From positions 1 to 47,232 of the forward strand of contig JAKQEZ010000586.1 of assembly GCA_029558435.1 (NCBI GenBank): 47,232 bases of DNA, written 5' to 3'. The notes beneath the pieces are model-generated. The model had not been told where the DNA came from and did no database searches. It saw only the letters and a list, made by a program, of their open reading frames with translations. The translations under genes were made by a program, and so were the position numbers. The stretch comes from Bacteroidota bacterium. GTDB taxonomy: Bacteria > Bacteroidota > Bacteroidia > Flavobacteriales > Crocinitomicaceae. Of this stretch, positions 26,227-35,664 are shown one piece after another; positions within the stretch are counted from its first letter, which is position 1, and every line of letters starts with the position of its first letter.

Positions 26227-27746
26227 TTGCACTGTTATTGGCTGCTTGTGCGCAAGTAAAACCTTTGGAAGGCGGTCCGCGCGATGAAGCAGCACCTGTT
26301 CCATTTGGAGTTTATCCACCTAATGGAAGCACCAATTTTTCTGGTCAAGCAATTGCCATCACTTTTGATGAATACGTTAAGTTGAACAATCCAACTCAAA
26401 CAATTTCCATCATTCCTAACGATGTGAAAATTAAATCAGAATTAAAGGATAAAACATTGATGTTGTATTGGACAGAGCCCCTGCGAGAAAACACCACTTA
26501 TTCCATTTACTTCAATAAAACATTGCAAGACGTTAACGAAGCCAACGATTCCATTCTTCAATACGTTTTTTCTACCGGACCATACATCGATTCATTGAGC
26601 TATTCCACTTTTGTGATTGATGCACTTAACGGTCAGCCTAAAAAAAACTGTGTAGTTGGATTGTTTGAACACCCCGATTCGTTGCAGCCTTTGTATTTTG
26701 GTTTAACGGATAATAACGGCCAGGCAACGTTAAACTATTTGAAAGAAGGAAATTACTACGTAAGAGCTTTTGATGATGCTTCAAAACGTGGAAAAATTAC
26801 AAAAAACGACGGTGTTGCATATAAAGAAGAACCTGTTCAGCCAGCAGTTAAATTGGTAGATTCAGCAGCATTGAAATTATTCAAACCTTTGGCAAAACCA
26901 AAAATTACCACCTTTGAATATGTTGCGCCAAGATGTTTAGCAATTGGTGCTAATCGAATAGTTGAAAATGGTAAATTGTACCTAAACGACACGTTAATAT
27001 CGCAAGAAAATATTAAATATTACGAAAAAGACAGCATTTTGGTGTTTTACCGACCACAAGAAAATACATCAATTCGTTTGCAAATAGCAACAGATGAATG
27101 GACCGATTCTACCAAATTGCGCGTACCGAAAACGAAAACAAAAAATAGTGCCGTTTATTCTGAACACCAAAATATTTTTCCCAATCAACCAATTGTTTTG
27201 ACTATTTTTGATAAGATAGATGGAGTTGATACTTCTAAATTGGTGGTGTACAATCCAACAGATTCTACAGAAATTAAAAACTATAATTATCAAATTGCCA
27301 ACAACAATGAATTGCATTTGGTTTTACCTGATTTTAAGGGAGAACGTGTAAAAATCACCTTGCAATCGGGTGCAATAAAAGCCAGCCAAGGGTGGACGCA
27401 ACAAGAATATTCTGCTGTGTTTACCAAACGTTTTGAAAAAGAATTTGGCACTTTAAACGTAAACATTCAGCATTATACCCAACCGATTATTTTTGAATTG
27501 TTGTTAGCCGGAAAAACAGTTAAAAAAGAAATGGTTGCAGGCGATAAAAAACTCCAATTTACGTGGTTAGAACCAGGAGAATATAGTTACCGCATCACAG
27601 TAGATGCCAACAACAACCAACGTTGGGATACAGGAGATTTTGAACAAAAAATTCAACCCGAAGAAATTCATTTGTATTCTACAACTACCAAAGTGAGAGC
27701 CAACTGGGAAGTGGATGTGGAATTAGAGCCTATTGAGAAGAAATAG
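26199..27746 (+). CDS. Lipoprotein with N-terminal Ig-like (Big_5) domain
   Basis: 515 residues. Lipoprotein signal MRLAFRFIVIALLLAAC, with lipidation expected at C17. Then a Big_5/SbsA Ig-like domain (about 30-125: YPPNGSTNFSGQAIAITFDEYV-type opening), a CarboxypepD_reg-like carrier (about 145-195) and further beta-rich domains. Found in most Flavobacteriales after the methionine sulfoxide reductase gene; function unknown. The ATG at 26199 lies inside the upstream gene; the immediate signal peptide supports it. No Asp at +2 after the Cys, so outer membrane is likely. Confidence 0.8.
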   Translation: MRLAFRFIVIALLLAACAQVKPLEGGPRDEAAPVPFGVYPPNGSTNFSGQAIAITFDEYVKLNNPTQTISIIPNDVKIKSELKDKTLMLYWTEPLRENTTYSIYFNKTLQDVNEANDSILQYVFSTGPYIDSLSYSTFVIDALNGQPKKNCVVGLFEHPDSLQPLYFGLTDNNGQATLNYLKEGNYYVRAFDDASKRGKITKNDGVAYKEEPVQPAVKLVDSAALKLFKPLAKPKITTFEYVAPRCLAIGANRIVENGKLYLNDTLISQENIKYYEKDSILVFYRPQENTSIRLQIATDEWTDSTKLRVPKTKTKNSAVYSEHQNIFPNQPIVLTIFDKIDGVDTSKLVVYNPTDSTEIKNYNYQIANNNELHLVLPDFKGERVKITLQSGAIKASQGWTQQEYSAVFTKRFEKEFGTLNVNIQHYTQPIIFELLLAGKTVKKEMVAGDKKLQFTWLEPGEYSYRITVDANNNQRWDTGDFEQKIQPEEIHLYSTTTKVRANWEVDVELEPIEKK

Positions 27747-27756
27747 TTTTAAGTTT

Positions 27757-28908
27757 TTATGACGGATTACCAAACGAGCTGTTATGTCTTGCCCATTTTT
27801 TATGTAATTGTGTGATTTTATCGATAAAAATCGGGTCTATAACTGAACTTTTATCTTGCTTTTCCATTTCACTTTTTGCTTGTTTTGACCAATTATCAGG
27901 ATCGATATTATGTAAATCATCTTCATTTTTTACAACATAATCAATAAACTCTTTCCTTTCATTTTCATTGTCAAAAATAACAAAAGGAAAAGCAGAATTT
28001 CTTGAATGTAGATGAGTTAACTTGTTGGTTATGAATTGAAGAAAAATTCCGTTAAGCTCTTGTAAATCATAATAGTAAAACCAATTCACATATTCTTTTA
28101 ATCTCACAATTGCAATCTTTGGAATAGCCAACTCAATTCTCATCTCATCGCAATACATGTATTCTAATTCAAACAATGTTGTAGAATGATATTTGAAAGT
28201 CGCAGTTCCTAAATAAGATTTTCCGTTTGTAAAAAAGTAACTAAATACTTCCCAAAATTCATGTGTCTCAGAAAATTCAATTCTAAATTCTGGAAAATCT
28301 AAGTGATATGCATATGGTTTATTACCTATATCTTTAAACCAATCTTGCGGTTGGCGTAGCAAGATTTTTATACGCTCCAAAGGTGGTAAATCCAACCCGA
28401 ATCTTTGTCTCCACATTTTTTCAATTATTCCGACATCCGTGGACTTATCTATCGGAGTATTTGTGTCATTAGTTCTTGAATAAATAAAGTTTGCTCTGAC
28501 ATTTTTGTCTTTATCCCTATAATCTTCTGTTAAGTAGTATGGTTTTAATGGATAGTCAAAAATTTCTAATACATCTATTTCAATGTCTCTTATTTTAATT
28601 GTATGAAGTTCAATTTCAGGTCTACAATGACCAGAAAAAGGTTTTGTTCTTATAAAGTCAATATATTCAACTTGTGACTTCCTGTTCGCCTGCCCTTTTG
28701 TCAACCCAATCAGCTCAGCTCCATCTTTTGGGTCAGAAACACCAATAATTAGGTATCTATTACCTTTATGTAAACTATTAGATAAGCAAATAATGTCGTG
28801 CAAAAGTGATGCATTGTTATCATGAGGCTCTCGTTTGAAATCCCAGTAATCATCTTCCCTTTTGGATTCTATTAGTTTTATTATTTTTATTTCAATTTCA
28901 TTTTTCAT
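27757..28908 (-). CDS. AlbA_2 (Schlafen-type) domain protein
   Basis: 383 residues. The N-terminal AlbA_2 domain (about 10-160) shows the typical E-DDYWDFKREP start, the DIICLSNS block and RYLIIGVSDP. AlbA_2 domains bind nucleic acid and occur in regulators and defence proteins related to Schlafen. The C-terminal 220 residues are unrecognised, rich in aromatic residues. It overlaps the preceding XRE gene by 11 bases, so the two form an operon. Its base composition is more A+T-rich than the neighbours, suggesting transfer. Confidence 0.75.
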   Translation of the reverse strand: MKNEIEIKIIKLIESKREDDYWDFKREPHDNNASLLHDIICLSNSLHKGNRYLIIGVSDPKDGAELIGLTKGQANRKSQVEYIDFIRTKPFSGHCRPEIELHTIKIRDIEIDVLEIFDYPLKPYYLTEDYRDKDKNVRANFIYSRTNDTNTPIDKSTDVGIIEKMWRQRFGLDLPPLERIKILLRQPQDWFKDIGNKPYAYHLDFPEFRIEFSETHEFWEVFSYFFTNGKSYLGTATFKYHSTTLFELEYMYCDEMRIELAIPKIAIVRLKEYVNWFYYYDLQELNGIFLQFITNKLTHLHSRNSAFPFVIFDNENERKEFIDYVVKNEDDLHNIDPDNWSKQAKSEMEKQDKSSVIDPIFIDKITQLHKKWARHNSSFGNPS

Positions 28909-29249
28909 CTATGCGGTTCGTTTCTTGGGTTAGCCATAACTTTATTGATAGTTCCAAATGACCACCAAATCCTTTTTCAATTATTTTTTGAAGTGTTGAT
29001 AAACGTATGTCTTTAATATTGTTTTCAATACGTGAGATATACCCTTTGTTAGTTCCCACCTTTTCTGCAAACTCTTCTTGTGTCAATTCCTTTATCAAGA
29101 CGTGCCTGTTGGGTTAAAAAACCAATTTTAAACGCTTCAAAACCTTGTTCAAACGCCTCTCTTTTTTTAGTTCCTCTTTTACCATATTGTTCATCAACAA
29201 ATTGGTCAAGCGATTTTAAATTAGAATGATTTATTGTTTTACTCATCAC
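28898..29249 (-). pseudogene. Frameshifted XRE-family antitoxin-like regulator
   Basis: Two overlapping frames together make one protein of about 117 residues. The first (from ATG 29249 or 29246) gives KSLDQFVDEQYGKRGTKKRE and FKIGFLTQQARLDKGI; the second continues LTQEEFAEKVGTNKGY and the rest of a normal XRE helix-turn-helix to 28898. The shift is one extra base near 29085-29088 (minus strand GGAATTGACA for expected GGATTGACA). The joined form resembles antitoxins found beside HigB-type toxins, but no toxin is present. Real mutation, programmed frameshift or assembly error are all possible. Confidence 0.7.
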
Positions 29250-29251
29250 TT

Positions 29252-31357
29252 TTATTTTTTTGCTTTTTTCAATTTTTTCACTCCCATTTCTTTCAATGCA
29301 AAGCTGATTAAATCGGCATTTTCTCCAATAACTTGGTCGGTTGAGCGGCCAGCACCATGTCCAGCATTTACTTCGATGCGCACCAAAATAGGATTATTGC
29401 ACGCTTGTTTTTCTTGCAATTCAGCTCCAAACTTAAACGAGTGCGCAGGTACTACACGATCATCGTGGTCACTGGTAATAATCATGGTTGACGGATAACA
29501 AACATTCTTTTTCACGTTGTGCACAGGAGAATAGGAATGCAAATATTCAAACATTTCTTTATTGTCTTCGGCTGTACCGTAATCGTAGGCCCAACCTGCA
29601 CCTGCCGTAAACTTGTTGTAGCGCAACATATCCAATACACCCACACCAGGAAAGGCAACTTTTGCAAAATCAGGTTGCATGGTCATTGTTGCACCAATCA
29701 ATAAACCACCGTTAGAACGACCAGAAATTGCTAAATACTTGCTTGAAGTATAGCCTTTTGCTTTCAAATATTCGCCTGCAGCAATAAAATCTTCAAAAAC
29801 ATTCTTTTTCTGCATTTTTGTACCGGCATCGTGCCATGCTTTACCATATTCACCACCTCCACGGATGTTGGGAACAGCATAAATGCCACCATTTTCCATC
29901 CAAACCGCATTAACTACCGAAAATGAAGGCTGCAAACTGATGTTAAATCCACCATAAGAATACAAAAGTGTAGGGTTTTTACCGTTGAGTTTTATCCCTT
30001 TTTTGTAGCTTATCATCATAGGGATTTTTGTTCCATCTTTTGACGTAAAAAATACTTGCTCCGACACAAAATCATCGGGGTTGAAATTCACTTTTGGTCG
30101 CTGGTAAATAACCGATTTCCCCGTATTCACATCGTATTTATAAATTGTTCCAGGTGTAATGTAATTGGTAAACGTGAAATACAATTCTTGTTGTTTTTCT
30201 TTACCGCCAAATCCGCCAACCGTACCATTTCCGGGCAATTCTACAACACGAATGCGCTTGCCTTCATAATCGTATTGTTCAATATAAGAAAGTGCATCTT
30301 TCATGTAGTGGGCAAATAGGTAGCCGCCACCAGTGCTTACATTCAACACGTTTTCGTTGGTTGGAATTACATCATACCATTTTTCTGGACGATTGAAATC
30401 AATTTTTTGCAATTGTTTGTTGGGCGCATTTTTATCGGTTACAACGTAAATAAAATCACCTTTAGTATCAATAACATCGGTGTTGTAATCGTATCCTTTT
30501 TGAAGTGCAATAAAATCCGAATTGTTTTTCAAATCTTTCACATACAACTCATTTCCGTTAGTCGTATTGGCTGCCGAAATAAACAAAAAGCGTTCGTCTT
30601 CGGATAAATAGGCACCAATGTAACGGCGTTTAAAATCTGCCCCTCCAATCACTAATTGGTCAGTTGATTGTTTGGTATTCAATTTATGAAAATACACTTT
30701 GTGCGTATCCGTTTTTGCCGAGAGTTCACTTCCATCGGGTTTGTCGTAGCTGGAATAATAAAATCCTTCATCGCCTCTCCAAGCCATTCCAGAAAATTTT
30801 ACATCCACCAACGTGTCGCCAATTTGCTGCTTGGTTGCAACATCCAAAACAATGATTTTATTCCAATCACTGCCACCTTCAGAAATAGAATAGGCCACTA
30901 AATTGCCTTTTTTATTGAACGACAATCCACTCAACGAAGTAGTTCCATTCTTAGAAAATTGATTGGGGTCCAAAAACACCTCTTCATTTCCGTTTTTATC
31001 TTTTCGATACAAAACAGATTGTGCTTGCAAACCGTTGTTTTTATAGAAATATGTATAATCACCTTCTTCAAATGGAGCACCTATTTTTTCGTAATTCCAT
31101 TTTTCTTTTATCTGATTTTTAATCGTTTCACGAAAAGGAATAGTTGACAAATAATTAGCTGTAAAAGCATTTTCTTCAATTACCCACGCTTTAGTAGCTT
31201 CAGATCGGTCGTCTTCCAACCAACGATAAGGATCTTCTACTTTTGTTCCAAAATAATCATCTACCTGTTGCACTTTTTTGGTGACAGGATAGGTATGTTG
31301 CGAATAACCTGAAAATACACTCATTGTAAATGTTGCTATAATTAATTGTTTGTTCAT
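29252..31357 (-). CDS. Prolyl oligopeptidase family serine peptidase
   Basis: 701-residue S9A peptidase that cleaves short peptides after proline. Signal-like N terminus (first about 19 residues, ending at YSQ), beta-propeller (about 90-420) and alpha/beta-hydrolase catalytic domain. Catalytic serine S548 in GRSNGG, Asp in SDHDDRVVP, and His in NAGHGAG complete the triad. Probably periplasmic. Start ATG 31357 lies 13 bases after a TATCTTTG box. Ends two bases before the XRE gene. Confidence 0.93.
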   Translation of the reverse strand: MNKQLIIATFTMSVFSGYSQHTYPVTKKVQQVDDYFGTKVEDPYRWLEDDRSEATKAWVIEENAFTANYLSTIPFRETIKNQIKEKWNYEKIGAPFEEGDYTYFYKNNGLQAQSVLYRKDKNGNEEVFLDPNQFSKNGTTSLSGLSFNKKGNLVAYSISEGGSDWNKIIVLDVATKQQIGDTLVDVKFSGMAWRGDEGFYYSSYDKPDGSELSAKTDTHKVYFHKLNTKQSTDQLVIGGADFKRRYIGAYLSEDERFLFISAANTTNGNELYVKDLKNNSDFIALQKGYDYNTDVIDTKGDFIYVVTDKNAPNKQLQKIDFNRPEKWYDVIPTNENVLNVSTGGGYLFAHYMKDALSYIEQYDYEGKRIRVVELPGNGTVGGFGGKEKQQELYFTFTNYITPGTIYKYDVNTGKSVIYQRPKVNFNPDDFVSEQVFFTSKDGTKIPMMISYKKGIKLNGKNPTLLYSYGGFNISLQPSFSVVNAVWMENGGIYAVPNIRGGGEYGKAWHDAGTKMQKKNVFEDFIAAGEYLKAKGYTSSKYLAISGRSNGGLLIGATMTMQPDFAKVAFPGVGVLDMLRYNKFTAGAGWAYDYGTAEDNKEMFEYLHSYSPVHNVKKNVCYPSTMIITSDHDDRVVPAHSFKFGAELQEKQACNNPILVRIEVNAGHGAGRSTDQVIGENADLISFALKEMGVKKLKKAKK

Positions 31358-31370
31358 TTTCCTTTTTTTT

Positions 31371-31378
31371 CAAAGATA
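31371..31378 (-). promoter_or_regulatory. -7 box (TATCTTTG) of the prolyl oligopeptidase gene
   Basis: Minus-strand TAnnTTTG match 13 bases before the ATG at 31357. Confidence 0.55.
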
Positions 31379-31444
31379 GGCATTTGCCAGTAAAATTGTA
31401 AACTATTCTCAAAAAGTTATAAGAACTTTGCGGTGCAATGTGTT

Positions 31445-31452
31445 TACCTTTG
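31445..31452 (+). promoter_or_regulatory. -7 box (TACCTTTG) of the HMA-copA operon
   Basis: TAnnTTTG match 22 bases before ATG 31475. It also decides the start: an in-frame ATG at 31433 lies upstream of the box and cannot be used from this promoter. Confidence 0.55.
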
Positions 31453-31474
31453 CAAAAAATTAATTCAACACATT

Positions 31475-31882
31475 ATGACACAAATTAAAGTTCCATTCGA
31501 TAGCATCGTTTCTTCTGAGTTTCAAAAAGAATTGCAACAATTTACAGCTGTAAAAGAAGTTGCTCAAGACGAAAAAAATCAATTATTGATTACCTTAGGA
31601 AGTGATAAAAAAGAAGATATTTCGCAAATATTAAATAAAATAAGCGAATATCAAGCAGATTTTAATTTTGTAGAAGCAGAATATCCGGTAGAAAAAATGA
31701 CCTGTGGAGGCTGTTCTGCAAGTGCTGAACGTTTACTCAACAATCAAGCTGGAGTTTTAAATGCACGTGTAGATTTTCCAACAAAATCGGCTCGTGTTTT
31801 CTATAAAAACGATGTTACTTCGCCTGATAAATTGAAATTGGCGTTGGACATGCTGGGGTATGATTTGATACTCGATAAATAA
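31475..31882 (+). CDS. Free-standing HMA metal-binding protein next to copA
   Basis: 135 residues, cytoplasmic. An N-terminal region without a metal loop (about 1-62) is followed by an HMA domain whose metal-binding MTCGGC loop has two cysteines. It lies 18 bases before the P-type ATPase gene and is probably its dedicated copper chaperone or a detached N-terminal metal domain; the ATPase itself carries only one HMA domain. Confidence 0.85.
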   Translation: MTQIKVPFDSIVSSEFQKELQQFTAVKEVAQDEKNQLLITLGSDKKEDISQILNKISEYQADFNFVEAEYPVEKMTCGGCSASAERLLNNQAGVLNARVDFPTKSARVFYKNDVTSPDKLKLALDMLGYDLILDK

Positions 31883-31900
31883 TAAAATTCTTCTTCATTC

Positions 31901-34102
31901 ATGGCAAAAAAAACAGCAACAGTCACCAATATGACATGTGCGGCGTGTGCTGCAAGTGTTGAACGATTTTTGAAACATCAAGAAGGGGTAGTGGATGCAT
32001 CGGTCAACTTTGCAAACGAACAAGCCCACATTGAATTTTCAGAAGTTACTTCGTTTGACACTTTAAAAACAGCGGTGCAAGCCATTGGATATGATTTAAT
32101 TGCCACAGAAACCGATGAGGATAAAAAAGCAGTAGCTTCTCAAAAGGAAAATGCCTACAAGCAATTAAAAAAACGCGTGATTGGTGCGCTCATTTTTGCT
32201 GTCCCTTTGTTTGTAATAGGTATGTTTTTTATGCACATGCCTTATGGAAATTATATCATGTGGGCACTTTCAACGCCACTAGTTTTTTACTTTGGAAGGC
32301 AATTTTATGTGGGTGCATGGAACCAATTGAAACACCGTTCGGCCAATATGGATACTTTGGTGGCAATGAGCACCGGAATTGCTTATTTGTTTAGTGTTTT
32401 TAATACCTTGTTTCCTAATTATTGGTTGAGCAAAGGCATTGTTCCACACGTGTATTTTGAAGCAGCTGGGATTGTGGTTGCTTTTGTTTTACTTGGAAAA
32501 TTATTGGAAGAACGTGCCAAAGGAAATGCCAGTTCTGCAATCAAAAAATTGATGGGTTTGCAACCAAAAACGGTAACCATTGTCAACCAAAATGGTGCAC
32601 AACAAGAAATTCCTATCCATTTGATTGAGGTGAACACAACGGTGGTTGTTAAACCTGGAGAACGTATTGCCGTTGACGGAGAAGTTGTCAGTGGGAGCTC
32701 GTATGTTGATGAAAGTACCATTAACGGCGAACCTGTTCCAGTTTCTAAAGAAAAAGGGGCAAAAGTTTTTGCAGGCACCATCAATCAAAAAGGAAGTTTG
32801 CACTATCGAGCAGAAAAAGTGGGCGGCGATACGTTGTTGGCACAAATCATCAAAATGGTGGAAGAAGCACAAGGAAGTAAAGCGCCTGTGCAACAATTGG
32901 TGGATAAAATCGCAGCCGTTTTTGTTCCAACCGTTATTGTGATTGCATTGGTGAGTTTTGCAACATGGATGGCACTTGGAGGCAATCATGGTTTTGAACG
33001 TGGATTGATTGCAGCGGTTACTGTTTTGGTGATTGCTTGTCCTTGTGCGTTAGGTTTGGCCACTCCAACGGCTATCATGGTGGGAGTAGGCAAGGCGGCC
33101 GAAAAAGGAATTTTAATCAAAGATGCCGAAAGTATTGAATTGGCAAAAAAAATCAATGTGGTGGTGTTGGATAAAACAGGAACTATCACCGAAGGAAAGC
33201 CAGTAGTGAATGACGTGCATTGGTTTGAAAATCAAACTCCTGAGTTGTTGAATATTCTGTTTTCCATTGAAAAACTATCAGAACATCCATTGGCAGATGC
33301 TATTGTTGCAAAATTCAAAAATGATGCTCAATTTTTAGAGGGAATGCTTATTGAAAACAAAAGTGGGCAAGGCATCAGTGGGACTTTTAATGGGACGACG
33401 TATTTTGTTGGAAACGAAAAACTTTTGCAAGAAAAAGGTCAAGCAATTTCATCAACACAACGAGTGTGGGTAGACCAACAATTGGCAAAAGCACAAACTG
33501 TTGTTTTCTTTTTTGATGCAACAACTTTGTATGCTGCAATTGCCATTTCGGATAAAATGAAAGCAAGTTCACAACAAGCGGTGAGCCAATTGCAAGCAAA
33601 AGGAATAGAAGTGGTAATGTTGACCGGTGATAATGAACACACAGCACAAGTGGTCGCCAATCAAGTGGGAATTTCTACTTACAAAGCCAACGTATTGCCG
33701 CAAGACAAAGCTAATTTTGTGAAAGAACAACAAGCCAATGGTAAAATTGTTGCCATGGTGGGTGATGGTATTAACGATAGCAACGCTTTGGCACAAGCGG
33801 ATGTGAGTATTGCCATGGGTAAGGGAAGCGATATTGCAATGGATGTAGCCAAAATGACCATTATTTCTTCCGATTTAACCAAAATTTCAGATGCTATTCA
33901 CGTTTCTAAGCAAACAACACGTGCCATTAAACAAAATTTATTTTGGGCATTTATTTACAACGTTATTGGAATTCCAATTGCTGCCGGTGTGTTGTATGCC
34001 TACAACGGATTTTTATTAGACCCTATGTGGGCTGGAGCAGCCATGGCGTTTAGTTCGGTAAGTGTTGTTTCCAATAGTTTATTGTTGAAATTCTTAAAAT
34101 AA
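31901..34102 (+). CDS. copA: CopA-type heavy-metal P1B ATPase
   Basis: 733-residue ATP-driven metal exporter in the inner membrane. One N-terminal HMA domain (MTCAAC, 11-16), eight TM helices, intramembrane CPC (380-382, the P1B-1 Cu+ signature), phosphorylation motif DKTGT (D424), the SEHPLADAIV block (nucleotide-binding) and GDGINDSNAL near the C-terminal end. Cu(I) export is the likely role. Second gene of an operon with the HMA protein. The CPC motif together with the tail favours Cu+ over Zn2+. Confidence 0.92.
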   Translation: MAKKTATVTNMTCAACAASVERFLKHQEGVVDASVNFANEQAHIEFSEVTSFDTLKTAVQAIGYDLIATETDEDKKAVASQKENAYKQLKKRVIGALIFAVPLFVIGMFFMHMPYGNYIMWALSTPLVFYFGRQFYVGAWNQLKHRSANMDTLVAMSTGIAYLFSVFNTLFPNYWLSKGIVPHVYFEAAGIVVAFVLLGKLLEERAKGNASSAIKKLMGLQPKTVTIVNQNGAQQEIPIHLIEVNTTVVVKPGERIAVDGEVVSGSSYVDESTINGEPVPVSKEKGAKVFAGTINQKGSLHYRAEKVGGDTLLAQIIKMVEEAQGSKAPVQQLVDKIAAVFVPTVIVIALVSFATWMALGGNHGFERGLIAAVTVLVIACPCALGLATPTAIMVGVGKAAEKGILIKDAESIELAKKINVVVLDKTGTITEGKPVVNDVHWFENQTPELLNILFSIEKLSEHPLADAIVAKFKNDAQFLEGMLIENKSGQGISGTFNGTTYFVGNEKLLQEKGQAISSTQRVWVDQQLAKAQTVVFFFDATTLYAAIAISDKMKASSQQAVSQLQAKGIEVVMLTGDNEHTAQVVANQVGISTYKANVLPQDKANFVKEQQANGKIVAMVGDGINDSNALAQADVSIAMGKGSDIAMDVAKMTIISSDLTKISDAIHVSKQTTRAIKQNLFWAFIYNVIGIPIAAGVLYAYNGFLLDPMWAGAAMAFSSVSVVSNSLLLKFLK

Positions 34103-34122
34103 ACCGATAATTTTTGGTTTAT
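34099..34122 (+). terminator. Weak hairpin after copA
   Basis: Seven-base arms ATAAACC and GGTTTAT that include the copA stop, followed by a T-rich run but no long U tract; weak candidate. Confidence 0.35.
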
Positions 34123-34169
34123 CTTGCTTGATTTTGAGTTATCGTTAACAATTTATCCGTTGACTTCGC

Positions 34170-34177
34170 TATTTTTG
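34170..34177 (+). promoter_or_regulatory. -7 box (TATTTTTG) of the SGNH gene pair
   Basis: TAnnTTTG match 18 bases before the GTG start at 34196. Confidence 0.5.
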
Positions 34178-34195
34178 TAGCTTTCAAATTGCAAG

Positions 34196-35662
34196 GTGAA
34201 AAATTTTAAATTATATCAAGTTGTTTTATCGCTTTTGGTGTTGATTGCCTTATTGATAACCATTAGCGCATTTATTCCAGAAAAAGGAATAAATTTTTTG
34301 GGGATGAACCTAAAATTTCCAACTGTTGATCGTTTGTTGCACCCTAAAAAACAACAAAATGCCAACATTGATAGCTTGATTATGGACATTGACACAACCA
34401 TTGTTGATCCACTTCTTCAACACCAAAATGGTTCTAATGGCGATATGGGCGCACCCAATGCTGGTGAATTACAACTAAAAAACACTACCGTCATTTACCT
34501 CAATGATGCGGGAAGAGCCAATTTGGATAAATTCTTTGAAAAATTAGAAACAGCAGCCCGAGATAAAAAGAAAATTCACATTTTGCATTATGGCGATTCA
34601 CAAATTGAAGGCGACCGTATGACAGGGTTTATTCGTGAGCGTTTACAAAATCAATTTGGTGGAAACGGACCAGGCTTAGTGCCTGCTAATAATGTTTACA
34701 ATACACTTGCATTTATTCAAAAATATTCTGAAAATTTTATTCGCTACACCTGTTTTGGAGGTGAAAAGTTGAAAAATAGAAAATACGGTGTAATGGGTTC
34801 TGCGGCTCGTTTTACCAAAGAATTTTCGGATAGCATAGAAATTGCAAACGAGAAAACACAAAAAACAGCTTGGATAGAAATTGCCGCTTCTCCAAGTGCT
34901 TATGGTCGCTCACGCAATTTTAACACCGTAAAAATGTACTACAACAGTTGCATCAAACCGTGTGCTGTCAATGTGTATGAAAACGGAACGTTGATCCACC
35001 AAGATAGCCTACTCACAGATGGCAAAGCGCATATATTAAAACTGACTTTTCCAAAAACTCCTGGAACTTTGAAATACGAATTTAAAAGTGCAATTAGTCC
35101 AACCATCAGTAATTTTTCATTGGAAGGCGATTACGGTATTCAAATGTCAAATATTGGGATGCGTGGTTCAAGTGGGACGATTTTTGGGTCAATGGACAAA
35201 GGTATAACAGCCGAAGCCATGAGTGATTTAGGCACCGAACTCATCATTATGCAATTTGGTGGGAATTCTGTTCCGTCGTTTAAAGACAGCTCAGGAGTGC
35301 GTAACTATGCGCGTTACTTTAAAGGACAATTAAACACCCTGAAATCCATGCGACCATCAGCGGCTATTTTAGTAATTGGTCCGAGTGATATGTCTATGAT
35401 GACCGAAGGTGTTTATGAAACCTATCCATTGTTGCCCTACTGTGTGGAACAAATGAAAAAACTTACACTCGAAGCAGGTGCTGGCTACTGGGACTTGTTT
35501 GAAGCTATGGGCGGCGTAAATTCAATGCCTGCATGGGTGGCAAAAGGTCTTGCCGGAAGCGATTATGTGCATTTTAGCAATGGTGGCGCGAGAATTGCAG
35601 CTCAGAAATTTTACGATGCGCTTATTGCCGAGTACATCCGTTGGAGTGGAAAAGATAATTAA
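34196..35662 (+). CDS. SGNH/GDSL hydrolase-like protein, membrane-anchored
   Basis: 488 residues starting with GTG at 34196. A signal/anchor helix (about 7-27) precedes a linker, then an SGNH esterase-like domain: block I YGDSQIEGD (catalytic S135), a GGNSVPS block, and DYVHF (D and H). Such proteins often act on O-acetyl groups of cell-wall or surface glycans, and occur beside MBOAT acyltransferases in Bacteroidetes; none is encoded here. First of two genes separated by two bases. Confidence 0.75.
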   Translation: MKNFKLYQVVLSLLVLIALLITISAFIPEKGINFLGMNLKFPTVDRLLHPKKQQNANIDSLIMDIDTTIVDPLLQHQNGSNGDMGAPNAGELQLKNTTVIYLNDAGRANLDKFFEKLETAARDKKKIHILHYGDSQIEGDRMTGFIRERLQNQFGGNGPGLVPANNVYNTLAFIQKYSENFIRYTCFGGEKLKNRKYGVMGSAARFTKEFSDSIEIANEKTQKTAWIEIAASPSAYGRSRNFNTVKMYYNSCIKPCAVNVYENGTLIHQDSLLTDGKAHILKLTFPKTPGTLKYEFKSAISPTISNFSLEGDYGIQMSNIGMRGSSGTIFGSMDKGITAEAMSDLGTELIIMQFGGNSVPSFKDSSGVRNYARYFKGQLNTLKSMRPSAAILVIGPSDMSMMTEGVYETYPLLPYCVEQMKKLTLEAGAGYWDLFEAMGGVNSMPAWVAKGLAGSDYVHFSNGGARIAAQKFYDALIAEYIRWSGKDN

Positions 35663-35664
35663 GA

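Noticed and set aside
29085..29088. Programmed frameshift in the XRE gene
   Set aside because: No slippery heptamer or downstream pseudoknot was evident; a single-base insertion or sequence error is the simpler reading.
31433..31474. Earlier start for the HMA protein
   Set aside because: Lies upstream of the -7 box; the HMA frame from 31475 gives a normal N-terminus.
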